Notes: generated by a model from the sequence alone, not told the origin. A stretch of 64,000 bases of DNA from Promicromonospora soli (GCF_014653785.1 NZ_BNAS01000001.1:248001-312000), one strand, 5' to 3'; positions 8,722 through 17,526 are shown, counted from the stretch's first letter. Translations and numbers: made by a program.

Positions 8722-8793
8722 AGCGGATGACGGGACTTGAACCCGCGACCCTCACCTTGGCAAGGTGATGCTCTACCACTGAGCTACATCCGC
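8722..8793 (-). tRNA. tRNA-Gly(GCC), copy 2
   Basis: Identical to the copy at 4918-4989. Anticodon loop TTGCCAA (GCC), discriminator U. First gene of the second operon, 47 nt downstream of its -10 box. Confidence 0.97.
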
Positions 8794-8840
8794 GAAGCCG
8801 GGCATCCTGGGGTTTCCCCCGGCGTTCCGGCGCGTTCTGA

Positions 8841-8871
8841 ACATTAATCGAACGGGGGGCGAACCGTCCAA
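8841..8871 (-). promoter_or_regulatory. Promoter of tRNA operon 2
   Basis: On the minus strand TTGGAC (8866-8871), 19 nt, TAATGT (8841-8846). Same -35 and spacing as operon 1, so promoter architecture was kept with the tRNAs. It fires away from pabB, whose own -10 box lies at 8888-8893. Confidence 0.6.
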
Positions 8872-8887
8872 TCGCGCACGCCGCCCG

Positions 8888-8893
8888 TACCGT
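8888..8893 (+). promoter_or_regulatory. Leaderless -10 box of pabB
   Basis: TACCGT ends 7 nt before the GTG at 8900. No Shine-Dalgarno sequence is present. Confidence 0.5.
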
Positions 8894-8899
8894 TGTCCC

Positions 8900-10087
8900 G
8901 TGTCCCCCAGTCCGGCTCATCCGCCCGCAAACCGCACTATCCCACCGGTTCCGTCCCGCCCCGGAGTCCCCACATCTCTTTCCGACGTGACAGGCGACAC
9001 CGGCTGGGCGAGCTTCGCGGGACGCATCGCCACGGACGCGGTCGAGTGCGTCGATGTCCTGGCCGAGCCCGAACGGCTCACGACGGGCACGTGGTTCGTC
9101 GTCGCCGACTTCGAAGCCGCGGCGGGGAACCGCTCCGGGACCGGCTCGCAGGGCCGCGCACGCGCCTGGCGGTTCGCCCAGGTGCACGACGCCGAGGCCC
9201 CGCCCGCCACCACCTGGAACGGACCGGCACCCGACGCATGGACCTCCTCCATGGACCAGACCACCTACGAGGCAGCCGTCGACCGGGTGCGCGCCTATGT
9301 CCGCGAGGGCGACGTCTACCAGGCCAACATCTGCCGGGTGCTGTCGGCGCCGCACGCCGGCCCGGCCGGCGCAGAACCCGACGCCTGGGCGCTCGCGGCC
9401 CGGCTCGCCGCGGGCAACCCGGCGCCGCACGCCGCCGCCGTCCACGTCCCCGCTGCTTCCGGGTTGGACCCCGTGTGGGTCGTGAGCGCGTCCCCCGAGC
9501 TGTACCTGTCCCTGCGGGACGAGCCGGGCGGGATCGGACGGGTCGTGGAGTCGGGCCCGATCAAGGGCACCGCGCGCGATCCCGACGGGCTCACGGACAA
9601 GGACCGGGCGGAGAACGTGATGATCACCGACCTCGTGCGCAACGACCTGCAGACCGTCTGCCGCCCGGGCACGGTCGAGGTCACCTCGCTGCTGGAGGTC
9701 GAGGTGCACCCGGGGCTGGTCCACCTGGTCTCGCGCGTGCGCGGCGTCCTGTCCGACGACGTCGCGCGCTCGGGTGAGCTGTGGCGGCGGCTGCTGGCCG
9801 GCACCTTCCCGCCGGGTTCGGTCTCGGGCGCGCCGAAGTCGAGCGCGCTGCGGATCATCCGCGAGCTGGAGCCCGTGCCGCGCGGCCCGTACTGCGGCGC
9901 CGTGGGGTGGGTGGCCGACGGCGAGGCCTCCCTCGCCGTCGGCATCCGCACGTTCTGGTGGGCCGACGGGGTGCTCCGGTTCGGCACGGGCGCCGGCATC
10001 ACCTGGGGCTCCGACCCGACGGCGGAGTGGCACGAGACGGAGCTCAAGGCGGAGCGGCTGGTCTCGCTGGCGTCGGAGCCCCGGTGA
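8900..10087 (+). CDS. pabB: Aminodeoxychorismate synthase component I
   Basis: Makes 4-amino-4-deoxychorismate from chorismate and ammonia for folate synthesis. The 395-residue protein has the chorismate-binding core: GDVYQANICRVL, then ESGPIKGTARD, ENVMITDLVRNDLQ, GSVSGAPKSSALRII and a C-terminal GTGAGITWGSDP. The PIKGT motif with Lys (anthranilate synthases have PIAGT) points to PabB over TrpE. It is shorter than E. coli PabB because the N-terminal region is reduced. Its usual downstream partner, the lyase PabC, is in the window but 15.8 kb away. The glutamine amidotransferase subunit is not present here. Confidence 0.9.
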   Translation: MSPSPAHPPANRTIPPVPSRPGVPTSLSDVTGDTGWASFAGRIATDAVECVDVLAEPERLTTGTWFVVADFEAAAGNRSGTGSQGRARAWRFAQVHDAEAPPATTWNGPAPDAWTSSMDQTTYEAAVDRVRAYVREGDVYQANICRVLSAPHAGPAGAEPDAWALAARLAAGNPAPHAAAVHVPAASGLDPVWVVSASPELYLSLRDEPGGIGRVVESGPIKGTARDPDGLTDKDRAENVMITDLVRNDLQTVCRPGTVEVTSLLEVEVHPGLVHLVSRVRGVLSDDVARSGELWRRLLAGTFPPGSVSGAPKSSALRIIRELEPVPRGPYCGAVGWVADGEASLAVGIRTFWWADGVLRFGTGAGITWGSDPTAEWHETELKAERLVSLASEPR

Positions 10088-10094
10088 CGTCAGA

Positions 10095-13000
10095 TCAGGA
10101 CTCCTCCAGTGCGGCCACGGCCGCTGCGAGCTCGTCGGTAGCGGCGTCCACCTCCTCCTGACCGGGGTCCGCGTCGTCCGCACGGAGCGCCAGGCCCGCA
10201 TCGCGGGCGGCGGCGAGGCGCTGCCACGACTCCGGGGTCCAGTCCGCGGCGACCAGGTCCGCGGTCTCCGCCAGGTACAGGTCGAGCCCCGAGCGGTCCA
10301 CGGTGCTGGTGACGAGCGCCACCTCGGCCACGTTCGTGTTGCCCGAGGTGGCCAGCACGCGGATCGCGCCCGTGTCGACGGGCTCGGGCAGGTCGATCTG
10401 GTTCCAGCCCGCCGCCGCGCCCTTGACCGTGGCGAAGGTCTGCCAGGTCTGGCCGCCGTCGGCGGATCCCTGGAACTGGATCCCCTCGGCGCGGCTCACA
10501 TGGGTGGACCGGGGCACGTACCGCACCGACTCGACGTGGAAGGCCGTGCCGTCGTCGGGAACGACCTGGACCCAGCCGCTGGCCAGCTTCGTGTCGGTGA
10601 AGGTGGCCGGGTCGCCGTCGAACATCGCCCAGCCGTTGCCTGCCGCGTCCCGGCTGCCGTCCCACGACGGCGTGCTCGCTGTCACCCACGCCTGCTCGAC
10701 GGAGGCGAGCTCGGGCGTCGGCGGTTCGAGCAGGTCCCAGGCGCCGAGAACGCGCTGAGCGAGGGCCGTCTCGTCCGCTCCCGGCTCCACGGCCGCACGG
10801 ACTGCCTCGACCTCCCGCGTGAACAGCACCACCGACCCACGGGAGTAGCCCGACAGGTCAGCGGCCTCCGCCTCGGTGAGCAGCATGTCCAGGCCGGCTT
10901 CGATCCGCTCACCGTCGATCCGGAAGTCCGCGAGAGTCCAGATGACAGCCGGGTACGCCGGATCCGTCGGCACGCCGGGCTCATCGATCTGGAGCTTGAG
11001 GTACCGGAAGGCACTGTCGCGCTCCTCCTCGCGCACCGCGACCTGCTCGATGTCGGTGTCGTCGCCCGCGTTGGGATGCTCGGTCAGCAGCGTCCAGGCC
11101 TGGCCGTCGGACGACCCGTAGACGTTCGTGCCCTCGGCCCGGTTGGGGAACGTGTCCCGAGCCAGGAACCCGAAGCCGTCGGCCCGGACGCGGTAGCCCG
11201 GTCCGAAGTCGAGCACGACGCTCGGCACCCGCAGGTCGCCCCAGGTGGACTGGCTGTCCCCGTCCGTCAGGGCCAGGAGGGTACTCGGCGTGATCTGGGC
11301 CGAGGAGACGATGCGGGAGAAGTCGAGCGTGTCGTCCGGCAGGCGCGGGTCGAGCAGCTCCAGGTCCGCGACGGCCAGCCGCAGACCCTCCAGCAGGACC
11401 CCGAACGCTGCCGGGCCGGCGCCGTCCACGGCGTCCAGCGCGGCGACCTGCGCCTCGGCGACCGGCGTCCAGCTCGCGGTCGTGTATGCCGCCGGTTCCG
11501 CCAGCCCGTCCAGGAGCGCGGCCACCGCGCCCGCCCGGTCCGGCGCGACGGTGAGGGAGACGGGCAGCGCCGTGTCGGCCTCGTCGTCGGAAGCGACGAC
11601 GACGAGGTCTTCCACGCCCCGCCTGCCGTCCGGCGTCCACGCGAACGTGCCGTCCGCCGAGACCGCCGCGCCGCGTGGCGCGTCCTGGAGCGCCAGCGAG
11701 AAGTCGCCGTCGGTGTCGGTCACCCCGAGGTCCCTGGTGTAGGGCTCGCCGGCCACGGCAACGGCGTCCAGCGACGCGCCGTCGGCGAACACTGGTGGGG
11801 CGAGGGTCCCGTTCGCGTCGGCGAGCAGGCCCGCGACGTCCACCTGGGTCTGACCCCCGGTCGCGCGGAGCACCACGAGGTTGGCGCCGGCGTTCGGCAC
11901 CTTCGCCAAGGCGACGTCGAACCAGACGTAGCGCCACCGTCCGTCGGTGTCGGGGAGCTGGACCGTGGTGAACGGCTCGTCGTACGAGGTCCGGGAGACC
12001 TCCAGGGTCGCGGTGGCCTGGGTGCGGACCCGCACCCCGACCAGCGCCGTGCTGCTGCGGTCGCGGTACACGACGCGACGCACGGCCACCTCGGCGTCGT
12101 CCTTCGTGGCGTCCAGCCGCACGAAGCTCTCGCCGGCGTCGTCGGTCAGCTGCTTGGCGCCCTTGCCGAGGGTGTGGCCGAACTGCTCCAGAGGGAGCTC
12201 TGGCCCATCACCCAACGGCGGGACGGTCACGTCCTGGTCGGCGAGCGCGGGTGGGAACGCCACCCAGTACTCGGCTCCGGTGAAGTCCGAGCCGGCCTCG
12301 TTCCAGAAGTTCGAGACTCCCGTGCCGTAGCGGTACAGGGGCCCGTCGCCATGCTCATACATCTCGGCGACGAACGGCGCTTCCTTCTCGACGTCCACGC
12401 CGGCGACGTACTTGTACTGGTAGTACAGCTCGTTCAGCGGCTCGCGCAGGCGTCCCCGGTAGGCCTCGGAGAGCTTCCCCGATCCGCCGGAGGTGTCGAT
12501 GTAGGGCGGCTCCTCGCCCATCATGTAGGCGGCGAAGACGTCGCCTCCTTCGAGGATGCGGTTGTCCAGGAACTCGTACGGGGTGACGGCGTCCGGCGCG
12601 GTCGAGACCGTCCCGTCCGCGGGGTCGATCTGGGTGCCCTGGTTGTGCACGATCCGGGCCAGGGCCGCCAGGAGGTCGACGTCGCCCTCGGCGTGCGCCT
12701 GGTCGCGGCCCATCTCCACGTGCTGGACGAAGTCCTTGCCGTACGGGTTGAGCGGGTCGTCCTCGTCGATGGTGCGGAAGAGCGCGGCCAGCGATCCGTT
12801 GACGTCCCCGCCGTTGATCGTGTGCTCGCTCTCGTAGCCCGCGTTGACGGTGAACCACTCGACGCGCTCGGCGTACAGCTCGGCGTCGTCGAGGAAGATC
12901 GCGGCGGCCACCATGCCGATCACGCCGTACAGGTGCTGGTTCCACAGGCGGTTCTGGGAGAACAGGAACGTGTCGAGCACCGGGCGGACGAGGTTGTCCT

Positions 13001-13643
13001 CGATCCGCTGCTGGTCGCGCTCGGTCCAGCGGAGGTCGTAGCCGTCGAGCTCGTCGTTCACCGGCTCCGTGGAGCGGATTATCTCGGCGGCGACCAGCGT
13101 CTGGTACAGCGGGACGCCCGTGTGGATGTGGGCGTCGGGGAAGTACTGGTACTTGGCCGGGTCCAGGCTGCTCCAGGTGCGGATCACGTGCAACGCGTTG
13201 GCCCGGTAGACCTCGTCGCCGGTGACGACATACAGCAGCGCCTGCGTCATCGCGCCGATGCTGTCGGCGTGCTGGCGGCTACGCATGCTCGCGGTGTTGT
13301 AGGCGACGGCCGTCGGCTGGTCGTCGGCCGGCCCCTGGATCGACGCCTTGAAGTCGACGGCAGCGAAGCGCGTCTGCTTCATGGCGTCGTAGTAGCTCGC
13401 CCACGGCTCGACGCCGGCGAGCACCTGGGTCCGCATGTTCTCGAGGTTGTCCGCCGTCAGCCCGACGCCGGGGTGCGCGAACCCCGCGTCGCTCAACGTC
13501 TCGTGGATCTCGACGGCCTGCCCGGCCGACGGGCCGACGTCGGCCACCGCCCCGGGTGCCGGGACCACCCCCGCGGCCAGGACGGCCGCCGTGCTGATCA
13601 GTGCCGCGGCCCTCGAGCGCAGCCTGGACGTGCGTTGCCTCAT
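10095..13643 (-). CDS. Secreted multidomain polysaccharide lyase-like protein
   Basis: 1182-residue exported protein. A signal peptide (about 1-35, ending APGAVA) is followed by an alpha-helical toroid resembling alginate-lyase-type lyases (about 55-380; RLWNQHLYGVIG, HADSIGAM, NNGG-like loops). Next come a CBM6-like beta-sandwich (about 505-625), a putative Ig/cadherin-like repeat, FIVAR-type helical linkers and two F5/8 type C (discoidin) domains (about 745-880 and 945-1085), with a last FIVAR-like stretch at the end. No LPXTG anchor is seen. It probably cleaves or binds an acidic plant or microbial polysaccharide outside the cell. The ATG is chosen because GAAAGGGAAC precedes it. An upstream in-frame GTG lacks a ribosome-binding site. 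Two tandem LacI-type operators lie upstream. Confidence 0.72.
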   Translation of the reverse strand: MRQRTSRLRSRAAALISTAAVLAAGVVPAPGAVADVGPSAGQAVEIHETLSDAGFAHPGVGLTADNLENMRTQVLAGVEPWASYYDAMKQTRFAAVDFKASIQGPADDQPTAVAYNTASMRSRQHADSIGAMTQALLYVVTGDEVYRANALHVIRTWSSLDPAKYQYFPDAHIHTGVPLYQTLVAAEIIRSTEPVNDELDGYDLRWTERDQQRIEDNLVRPVLDTFLFSQNRLWNQHLYGVIGMVAAAIFLDDAELYAERVEWFTVNAGYESEHTINGGDVNGSLAALFRTIDEDDPLNPYGKDFVQHVEMGRDQAHAEGDVDLLAALARIVHNQGTQIDPADGTVSTAPDAVTPYEFLDNRILEGGDVFAAYMMGEEPPYIDTSGGSGKLSEAYRGRLREPLNELYYQYKYVAGVDVEKEAPFVAEMYEHGDGPLYRYGTGVSNFWNEAGSDFTGAEYWVAFPPALADQDVTVPPLGDGPELPLEQFGHTLGKGAKQLTDDAGESFVRLDATKDDAEVAVRRVVYRDRSSTALVGVRVRTQATATLEVSRTSYDEPFTTVQLPDTDGRWRYVWFDVALAKVPNAGANLVVLRATGGQTQVDVAGLLADANGTLAPPVFADGASLDAVAVAGEPYTRDLGVTDTDGDFSLALQDAPRGAAVSADGTFAWTPDGRRGVEDLVVVASDDEADTALPVSLTVAPDRAGAVAALLDGLAEPAAYTTASWTPVAEAQVAALDAVDGAGPAAFGVLLEGLRLAVADLELLDPRLPDDTLDFSRIVSSAQITPSTLLALTDGDSQSTWGDLRVPSVVLDFGPGYRVRADGFGFLARDTFPNRAEGTNVYGSSDGQAWTLLTEHPNAGDDTDIEQVAVREEERDSAFRYLKLQIDEPGVPTDPAYPAVIWTLADFRIDGERIEAGLDMLLTEAEAADLSGYSRGSVVLFTREVEAVRAAVEPGADETALAQRVLGAWDLLEPPTPELASVEQAWVTASTPSWDGSRDAAGNGWAMFDGDPATFTDTKLASGWVQVVPDDGTAFHVESVRYVPRSTHVSRAEGIQFQGSADGGQTWQTFATVKGAAAGWNQIDLPEPVDTGAIRVLATSGNTNVAEVALVTSTVDRSGLDLYLAETADLVAADWTPESWQRLAAARDAGLALRADDADPGQEEVDAATDELAAAVAALEES

Positions 13644-13719
13644 GGTGTTCCCTTTCACGGCCGCAGCTCTGCGGGCCGAGCGCGACCTGGGGCCGCGCCG
13701 TCGTCACCTCGTCGTGATC

Positions 13720-13735
13720 GGGATATCGTTATCCC
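13720..13735. promoter_or_regulatory. LacI-type operator, lyase gene site 1
   Basis: gggatatcgttatccc matches the 16-bp palindrome GGGATAACGTTATCCC at 15 positions; the two 6-bp arms are perfect complements. It is 77 nt upstream of the lyase start and directly abuts site 2. Confidence 0.7.
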
Positions 13736-13751
13736 AGGAAGACGTTATCCC
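13736..13751. promoter_or_regulatory. LacI-type operator, lyase gene site 2
   Basis: aggaagacgttatccc matches the palindrome at 13 of 16 positions, with the right half (CGTTATCCC) perfect. It follows site 1 without a gap. Confidence 0.6.
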
Positions 13752-14002
13752 GATGCCACCGACGAGCACAAGGGGTCCTGGGACGCGTCCGCGCGACCTC
13801 TCAGGTGCTTGGAGAAGCTCAGCTCGGGTTGGTGATCCCTGTGGCACTGCCGAGGACGGTCACAGCTATCGCACAAGGTCAATCGTGCCTCGAAGAGTTA
13901 TCCACAGATTCCAGATAGCACTAGCAGGTCATACGAATGTTCGAGAGAATGGGGTCAGCGAATAACAAGGGATCAGCGGACAACGGGTGGGGGTGGTGAC
14001 TG

Positions 14003-15760
14003 GTGGAGCAGTCGACGAACGGCACGGCCAGTGGCATGCCGCCGGCGGAGTCGATCGAGGAGGCGCTGGCCCGGATCGAGAACGCGATGGACGATCTGGC
14101 GGACCTGACCGGTCCCGAGGTGCTGGACGGGTGGAACGTGCCGAGCGTCGCGCGTCTGGCCGAGGCGCACACGCGAATCCGTCGGGTGACGGGTCGTCTG
14201 GACGGGGTGCGGTACACCCTTCTACCGCGGATCGAAGCCGAGGGCTCGTGGCGTTCGGGCGGCATGGCCCGCACGTTCACGTCGTGGCTGCGGGTGCGTG
14301 AGGGAGTGTCGGCGTCGACCGCGAGCAAGGACATGACGATGGCACGCCGCCTGGCCACCGCACTCCCGGTGACCCGGGAGCGCATGGTCGCCGGAGACCT
14401 GGGTGTGGATCATGCCCGGGTGATGACGGAGGTCGCGCCCACCAGCGAGACGCGTACGGACGCGTTGGCCTGGCTGATCGACACCCGCACCGGAGAGACG
14501 ACCACACCGGAGCAGTTCGTGCAGACGGTCGCGGTGGACTTCCCCGACCCGGTCGAGGACCCGGACGGTGACCGCACCCGTGAACTGTTCACCGCGGTGC
14601 TGGAGGAGGCGGTGGCGGTGGGGACGTTGGTGACCGGGGAGGGCATGGTCCTGCGTGAGGCGACCGTGCTGAACGCGGACCAGTTCCGTATCGTGGCGCG
14701 CCGGTTCGCATCGGTGACCGACCCGGACACCGACGACGCCGAGGACGACAAGGCCGCGCAGGGCGAGTTCCTGGACCTGGCCAAGACCTTCGGCGGGTAT
14801 CACGTGGCGGGCTTCTTGACCGATGAGCACGGCCTGCTTTTGACTACCGCGATCACCGCGGTCATGGGTGCGCCCGCTGCCGAAGACACCCGTACGGCTG
14901 GGCAGCGTCGTGCGCAGGGGTTGGCGGACGTGGCCCGCGTGGTGCTGGACACCAACCAGGCTTCCCCCGGGGCGGCGATCGCGGCGCACCTGAACGTGAC
15001 GGTGTCCTGGACCGAGCTGGTCACCCAGGTCACGCGGACCCGGGACGGCCTGTGCCTGACCTGCGGACAGTCCACGCCCACACGCACGAACCAGGCAGGC
15101 ACGGCAGGCACGGCGGGCGCGGCAGGTGCCGCGGGCACGACCGGCGCGGCAGGCGCTGGCGGTACGACGACGGCGGGCTCGGATGTAGCAGGCTGGGGTG
15201 TGGCAGGCACGGCGGCGGTGTCCCGGTTGCTGTCAGCGGGCGGTCCGGTTTTCACCGAGACCGGTGGCCGGGCACCACGGGCGTTGCTGCGCAGGCTGGC
15301 GTGTGACAGTGCGGTCACCCGGATCGTGTTCGGGCCGGATGGTGCCGTGCTGGATGTCGGGCGTGCACAGCGGACGGTGTCGGGGCAGATGCGTCGTGCG
15401 GTGATCGCGCGGGATGAGCATTGTGTGTATCCGGGGTGTGATCAGCCGCCGTCACGGTGCGAGGTCCACCACGCGGTACGGCACTGGGCCGACGGCGGCC
15501 AGACGTCGGTGGCCAACAGCGCCCTGCTGTGCTGGTTCCATCATCAGCTCGTCGACGCGCGTGGCATCACCATGCACTGGACCGGCAAGCCTATGACCGG
15601 CACCGGGGCCGGGGTGCTGGTGGAGACCGGGTGGGTCTTCACCGATGCCCGCGGGCACCGCATCCGCCTGCCTGAAGCCATCGACGTCCTACCCCCGCCG
15701 GGCACCGACCTGCCCGCGGACCAGACCGCGGAGCCACCGCCGGCCGCCGAAGCCGCCTGA
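14003..15760 (+). CDS. DUF222 / 13E12-type HNH endonuclease domain protein
   Basis: 585-residue protein of the DUF222-HNH family, abundant and multicopy in actinobacteria. The helical DUF222 part covers roughly 10-340. About 355-400 is a low-complexity Gly/Ala/Thr linker made of short repeats (AGTAGTAGAAGAAG). The C-terminal HNH domain starts near 465, with CVYPGC, the paired Cys, EVHH, the Asn of NSALLC and WFHHQLVD as expected for a metal-dependent nuclease. The target is unknown; many members are thought of as mobile or damage-related nucleases. It breaks the run of carbohydrate genes and may have arrived separately. The start is GTG with a GGGGGTGGTG region just upstream. Confidence 0.88.
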   Translation: MEQSTNGTASGMPPAESIEEALARIENAMDDLADLTGPEVLDGWNVPSVARLAEAHTRIRRVTGRLDGVRYTLLPRIEAEGSWRSGGMARTFTSWLRVREGVSASTASKDMTMARRLATALPVTRERMVAGDLGVDHARVMTEVAPTSETRTDALAWLIDTRTGETTTPEQFVQTVAVDFPDPVEDPDGDRTRELFTAVLEEAVAVGTLVTGEGMVLREATVLNADQFRIVARRFASVTDPDTDDAEDDKAAQGEFLDLAKTFGGYHVAGFLTDEHGLLLTTAITAVMGAPAAEDTRTAGQRRAQGLADVARVVLDTNQASPGAAIAAHLNVTVSWTELVTQVTRTRDGLCLTCGQSTPTRTNQAGTAGTAGAAGAAGTTGAAGAGGTTTAGSDVAGWGVAGTAAVSRLLSAGGPVFTETGGRAPRALLRRLACDSAVTRIVFGPDGAVLDVGRAQRTVSGQMRRAVIARDEHCVYPGCDQPPSRCEVHHAVRHWADGGQTSVANSALLCWFHHQLVDARGITMHWTGKPMTGTGAGVLVETGWVFTDARGHRIRLPEAIDVLPPPGTDLPADQTAEPPPAAEAA

Positions 15761-15810
15761 CCTACGGGTCGGCGGCCCGGCAGCCTGACCAGGACAGCAG
15801 GTCCCGCGAG

Positions 15811-17517
15811 TCAGCCACCCGGCATGGCACTCCGGTGCCGGAGGGCCCAGTCGGAGAAGTCCGCGGTGAAGGCGCCGTCGACGAGGTCGACCACGCTGAT
15901 CCCGACGAAGGCGCCTGTGAACCGCAGGCTCGGGCCGAAGTCGTCGGAGAGCTCGCTGAAGTCGACGTCCGGCCCGACCTGTGCCCACGGCCCGCCGCCG
16001 CCCGCCGACCACAGGCTCGCCGTGGCGCCGTCGATCTGCGCCCGCAGGCGGACCGGCCCGCCGTCGAGGTCCACGGTGTCCAGCACCCGGGCGCCGTCCG
16101 GGTGCCCGTGCACGAGGACCAGCACGCGGCGGCCCCGGCCCCCCTGCCACTGCTGGCCCGCCTGGGGCTCGCCCTCCGGCTCGGCCCACGTCACGTGGAG
16201 CTGGTAGTACGACGCAGTGCCGTACCAGAGCATGAGCCCGGCGGACTGGGTGAACGTCGTGGGCTCGGCATCGACAGTGACCTCGACCTCGGCCCGGTGC
16301 TCGGTCAGCCGCTGGGCAAGGAGCGACTGCTGCCACAGCGACTCGGCGGACAGCCGGCCGCGCAGCCGCAGCGTGTCCGGTCGGCCAGGCACGTGCTCCA
16401 CCCAGTCCCCCGCCGGCTCACGCAGCGTCGACCAGGGCCACGCAGGCGCGACGTCGAGCCCGCCCGGCTGGTCGAGCTTCCGCTGGTCGAGCCTCCGCTG
16501 GTCGAGCTTGTCGAGACCCGGGTCTCGACCGGCCACCCCAGCGGGATCGAGACGGGCAGCGGCGACGTCCGGCACCTCGACCTCGGTCTCGGGATGCCAG
16601 CCGCCCTGCGCGAGCCGCGGCCAGCCGTCCGTCCAGACCACCCGCTGCACCGCCGTCTCGCGGCCGAGCGTGTTGCGAGGCCCGGCGGGCGTCTGCAGCG
16701 GCCGGGCCGCCAGGTGCGTCAGGTACCACTCGCCCGACGGCGCCTGGACCAGCTCGCCGTGCCCGGCCTTCTGCAGCGGGACCGCCGGGTCGTCCCTGGA
16801 GGTGAGCAGCGGGACGTCGTCCACGTCGTAGGGCCCGGTCAGCGAACGGCTCCGGGCGACGAGCACACCGTGCTCGACGCCGGTACCGCCCTGGGCGAGC
16901 AACAGGTAGAACCAGCTGTCCTTGACGGTGATCTTGGGCCCCTCGACCAGCTCGTCACGCTGGATCAGCAGGCGGGTGGGCCCCACGGCGCGGACGCGGT
17001 CGACGTCGGGCACGCCGCCGGTCAGCGGGACGTCGAGCTCGGTGAGCACTATCCCGTCGAACCGCCGTCCGCCGACCCGCGAGTCGTTCTGCAGGTTCAG
17101 CAGGTAGTGCCGGCCCTCGTGGTGCAGCAGCGACGGGTCGAACCCATGGCCGGGCAGGCGCACGGGCTCCGACCACGGGCCGCCGACGTCGGCCGCCGTG
17201 CACAGGTACGTCTCCAGGTCGAAGTGCCGCGTGCCGAGCGAGCGGACTATCGAGTACACGACCCAGAACACGCCGTCGGAGTGGCTCAGGGCGGGCGCCC
17301 AGATCCCGGCCGAGTCGGGCACCCCGAGCAGGGACCGGCCGGGGGCGGCGGTGTCGACCGCCCCGGCCGGCTCCCAGTCCGCGAGGTTCCGCGAGCGGTA
17401 CAGCGGGATGCTCGGGAACCATTCGAACGAGCTGGTGGCGAGGTAGTACCAGTCGCCCACGCGGATCACCGAGGGGTCGGGTGCAAATCCGCGCACCACG
17501 GGGTTGACGAGACGCAC
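15811..17517 (-). CDS. GH43 glycosidase with C-terminal beta-sandwich (beta-xylosidase / arabinofuranosidase type)
   Basis: 568 residues without a signal peptide, so probably intracellular and acting on imported oligosaccharides. The five-bladed GH43 domain spans about 5-320, with the catalytic base in FAPDPSV (Asp14), a pK-modulating Asp in GFDPSLL and the acid Glu in LVEGPKI. GHGELVQAPSGEWYLTHLA is typical of xylosidase-like subfamilies. A concanavalin-like C-terminal module (about 380-568) follows. The linker between them contains a REP-like repeat translated as KLDQRRLDQRKLDQ. GTG start after GAGGAGG, 9 nt behind the GH36 gene, so it is the last gene of the glycosidase operon. Confidence 0.87.
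   Translation of the reverse strand: MRLVNPVVRGFAPDPSVIRVGDWYYLATSSFEWFPSIPLYRSRNLADWEPAGAVDTAAPGRSLLGVPDSAGIWAPALSHSDGVFWVVYSIVRSLGTRHFDLETYLCTAADVGGPWSEPVRLPGHGFDPSLLHHEGRHYLLNLQNDSRVGGRRFDGIVLTELDVPLTGGVPDVDRVRAVGPTRLLIQRDELVEGPKITVKDSWFYLLLAQGGTGVEHGVLVARSRSLTGPYDVDDVPLLTSRDDPAVPLQKAGHGELVQAPSGEWYLTHLAARPLQTPAGPRNTLGRETAVQRVVWTDGWPRLAQGGWHPETEVEVPDVAAARLDPAGVAGRDPGLDKLDQRRLDQRKLDQPGGLDVAPAWPWSTLREPAGDWVEHVPGRPDTLRLRGRLSAESLWQQSLLAQRLTEHRAEVEVTVDAEPTTFTQSAGLMLWYGTASYYQLHVTWAEPEGEPQAGQQWQGGRGRRVLVLVHGHPDGARVLDTVDLDGGPVRLRAQIDGATASLWSAGGGGPWAQVGPDVDFSELSDDFGPSLRFTGAFVGISVVDLVDGAFTADFSDWALRHRSAMPGG
16468..16529. repeat. In-frame REP-like repeat inside the GH43 gene
   Basis: Three 15-bp units (ctggtcgagcttccg and variants, starting at 16468, 16483 and 16498) run into GTCGAGACCCGGGTCTCGAC, a perfect 20-bp palindrome (16510-16529). 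The whole block sits in the linker between the two domains and keeps the reading frame. Confidence 0.8.
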
Positions 17518-17526
17518 GGGTCCTCC

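Larger units (their letters stand above)
13644..14002. other. 360-bp divergent intergenic region
   Basis: It holds the promoter side of the lyase gene with two abutting palindromic operators (13720-13751) and, nearer the HNH gene, an isolated perfect DnaA-box sequence TTATCCACA (13898-13906). A partial LexA-type site lies at 13929-13944. The 150 bases before the HNH gene are clearly richer in A/T than the flanking genes. No protein-coding signal was seen. Confidence 0.6.

Noticed and set aside
4747-8793. tRNA-integrated genomic island with attachment sites
   Set aside because: The tRNA duplicates are whole genes with promoters, and there is no integrase or short att-like tRNA fragment apart from a 17-bp tandem copy beside tRNA-Cys.
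9774-13835. Very long plus-strand open frame opposite the lyase gene
   Set aside because: In GC-rich DNA the strand opposite a gene often lacks stops. The predicted sequence is Arg/Gly/Val-rich without motifs, while the minus strand has a signal peptide and domains.
13898-13906. Perfect DnaA-box sequence TTATCCACA
   Set aside because: Only one box is present, with no AT-rich unwinding region, dnaA, dnaN or rpmH gene nearby, so it is not called an origin.
15088-15215. CRISPR-like or satellite array within the HNH gene
   Set aside because: The repeat is a coding Gly/Ala/Thr linker of irregular short units in frame, with no spacer pattern.
16498-16529. Operator for the GH43 gene
   Set aside because: The palindrome lies deep in the coding sequence and belongs to a repeat type seen again at 44633.
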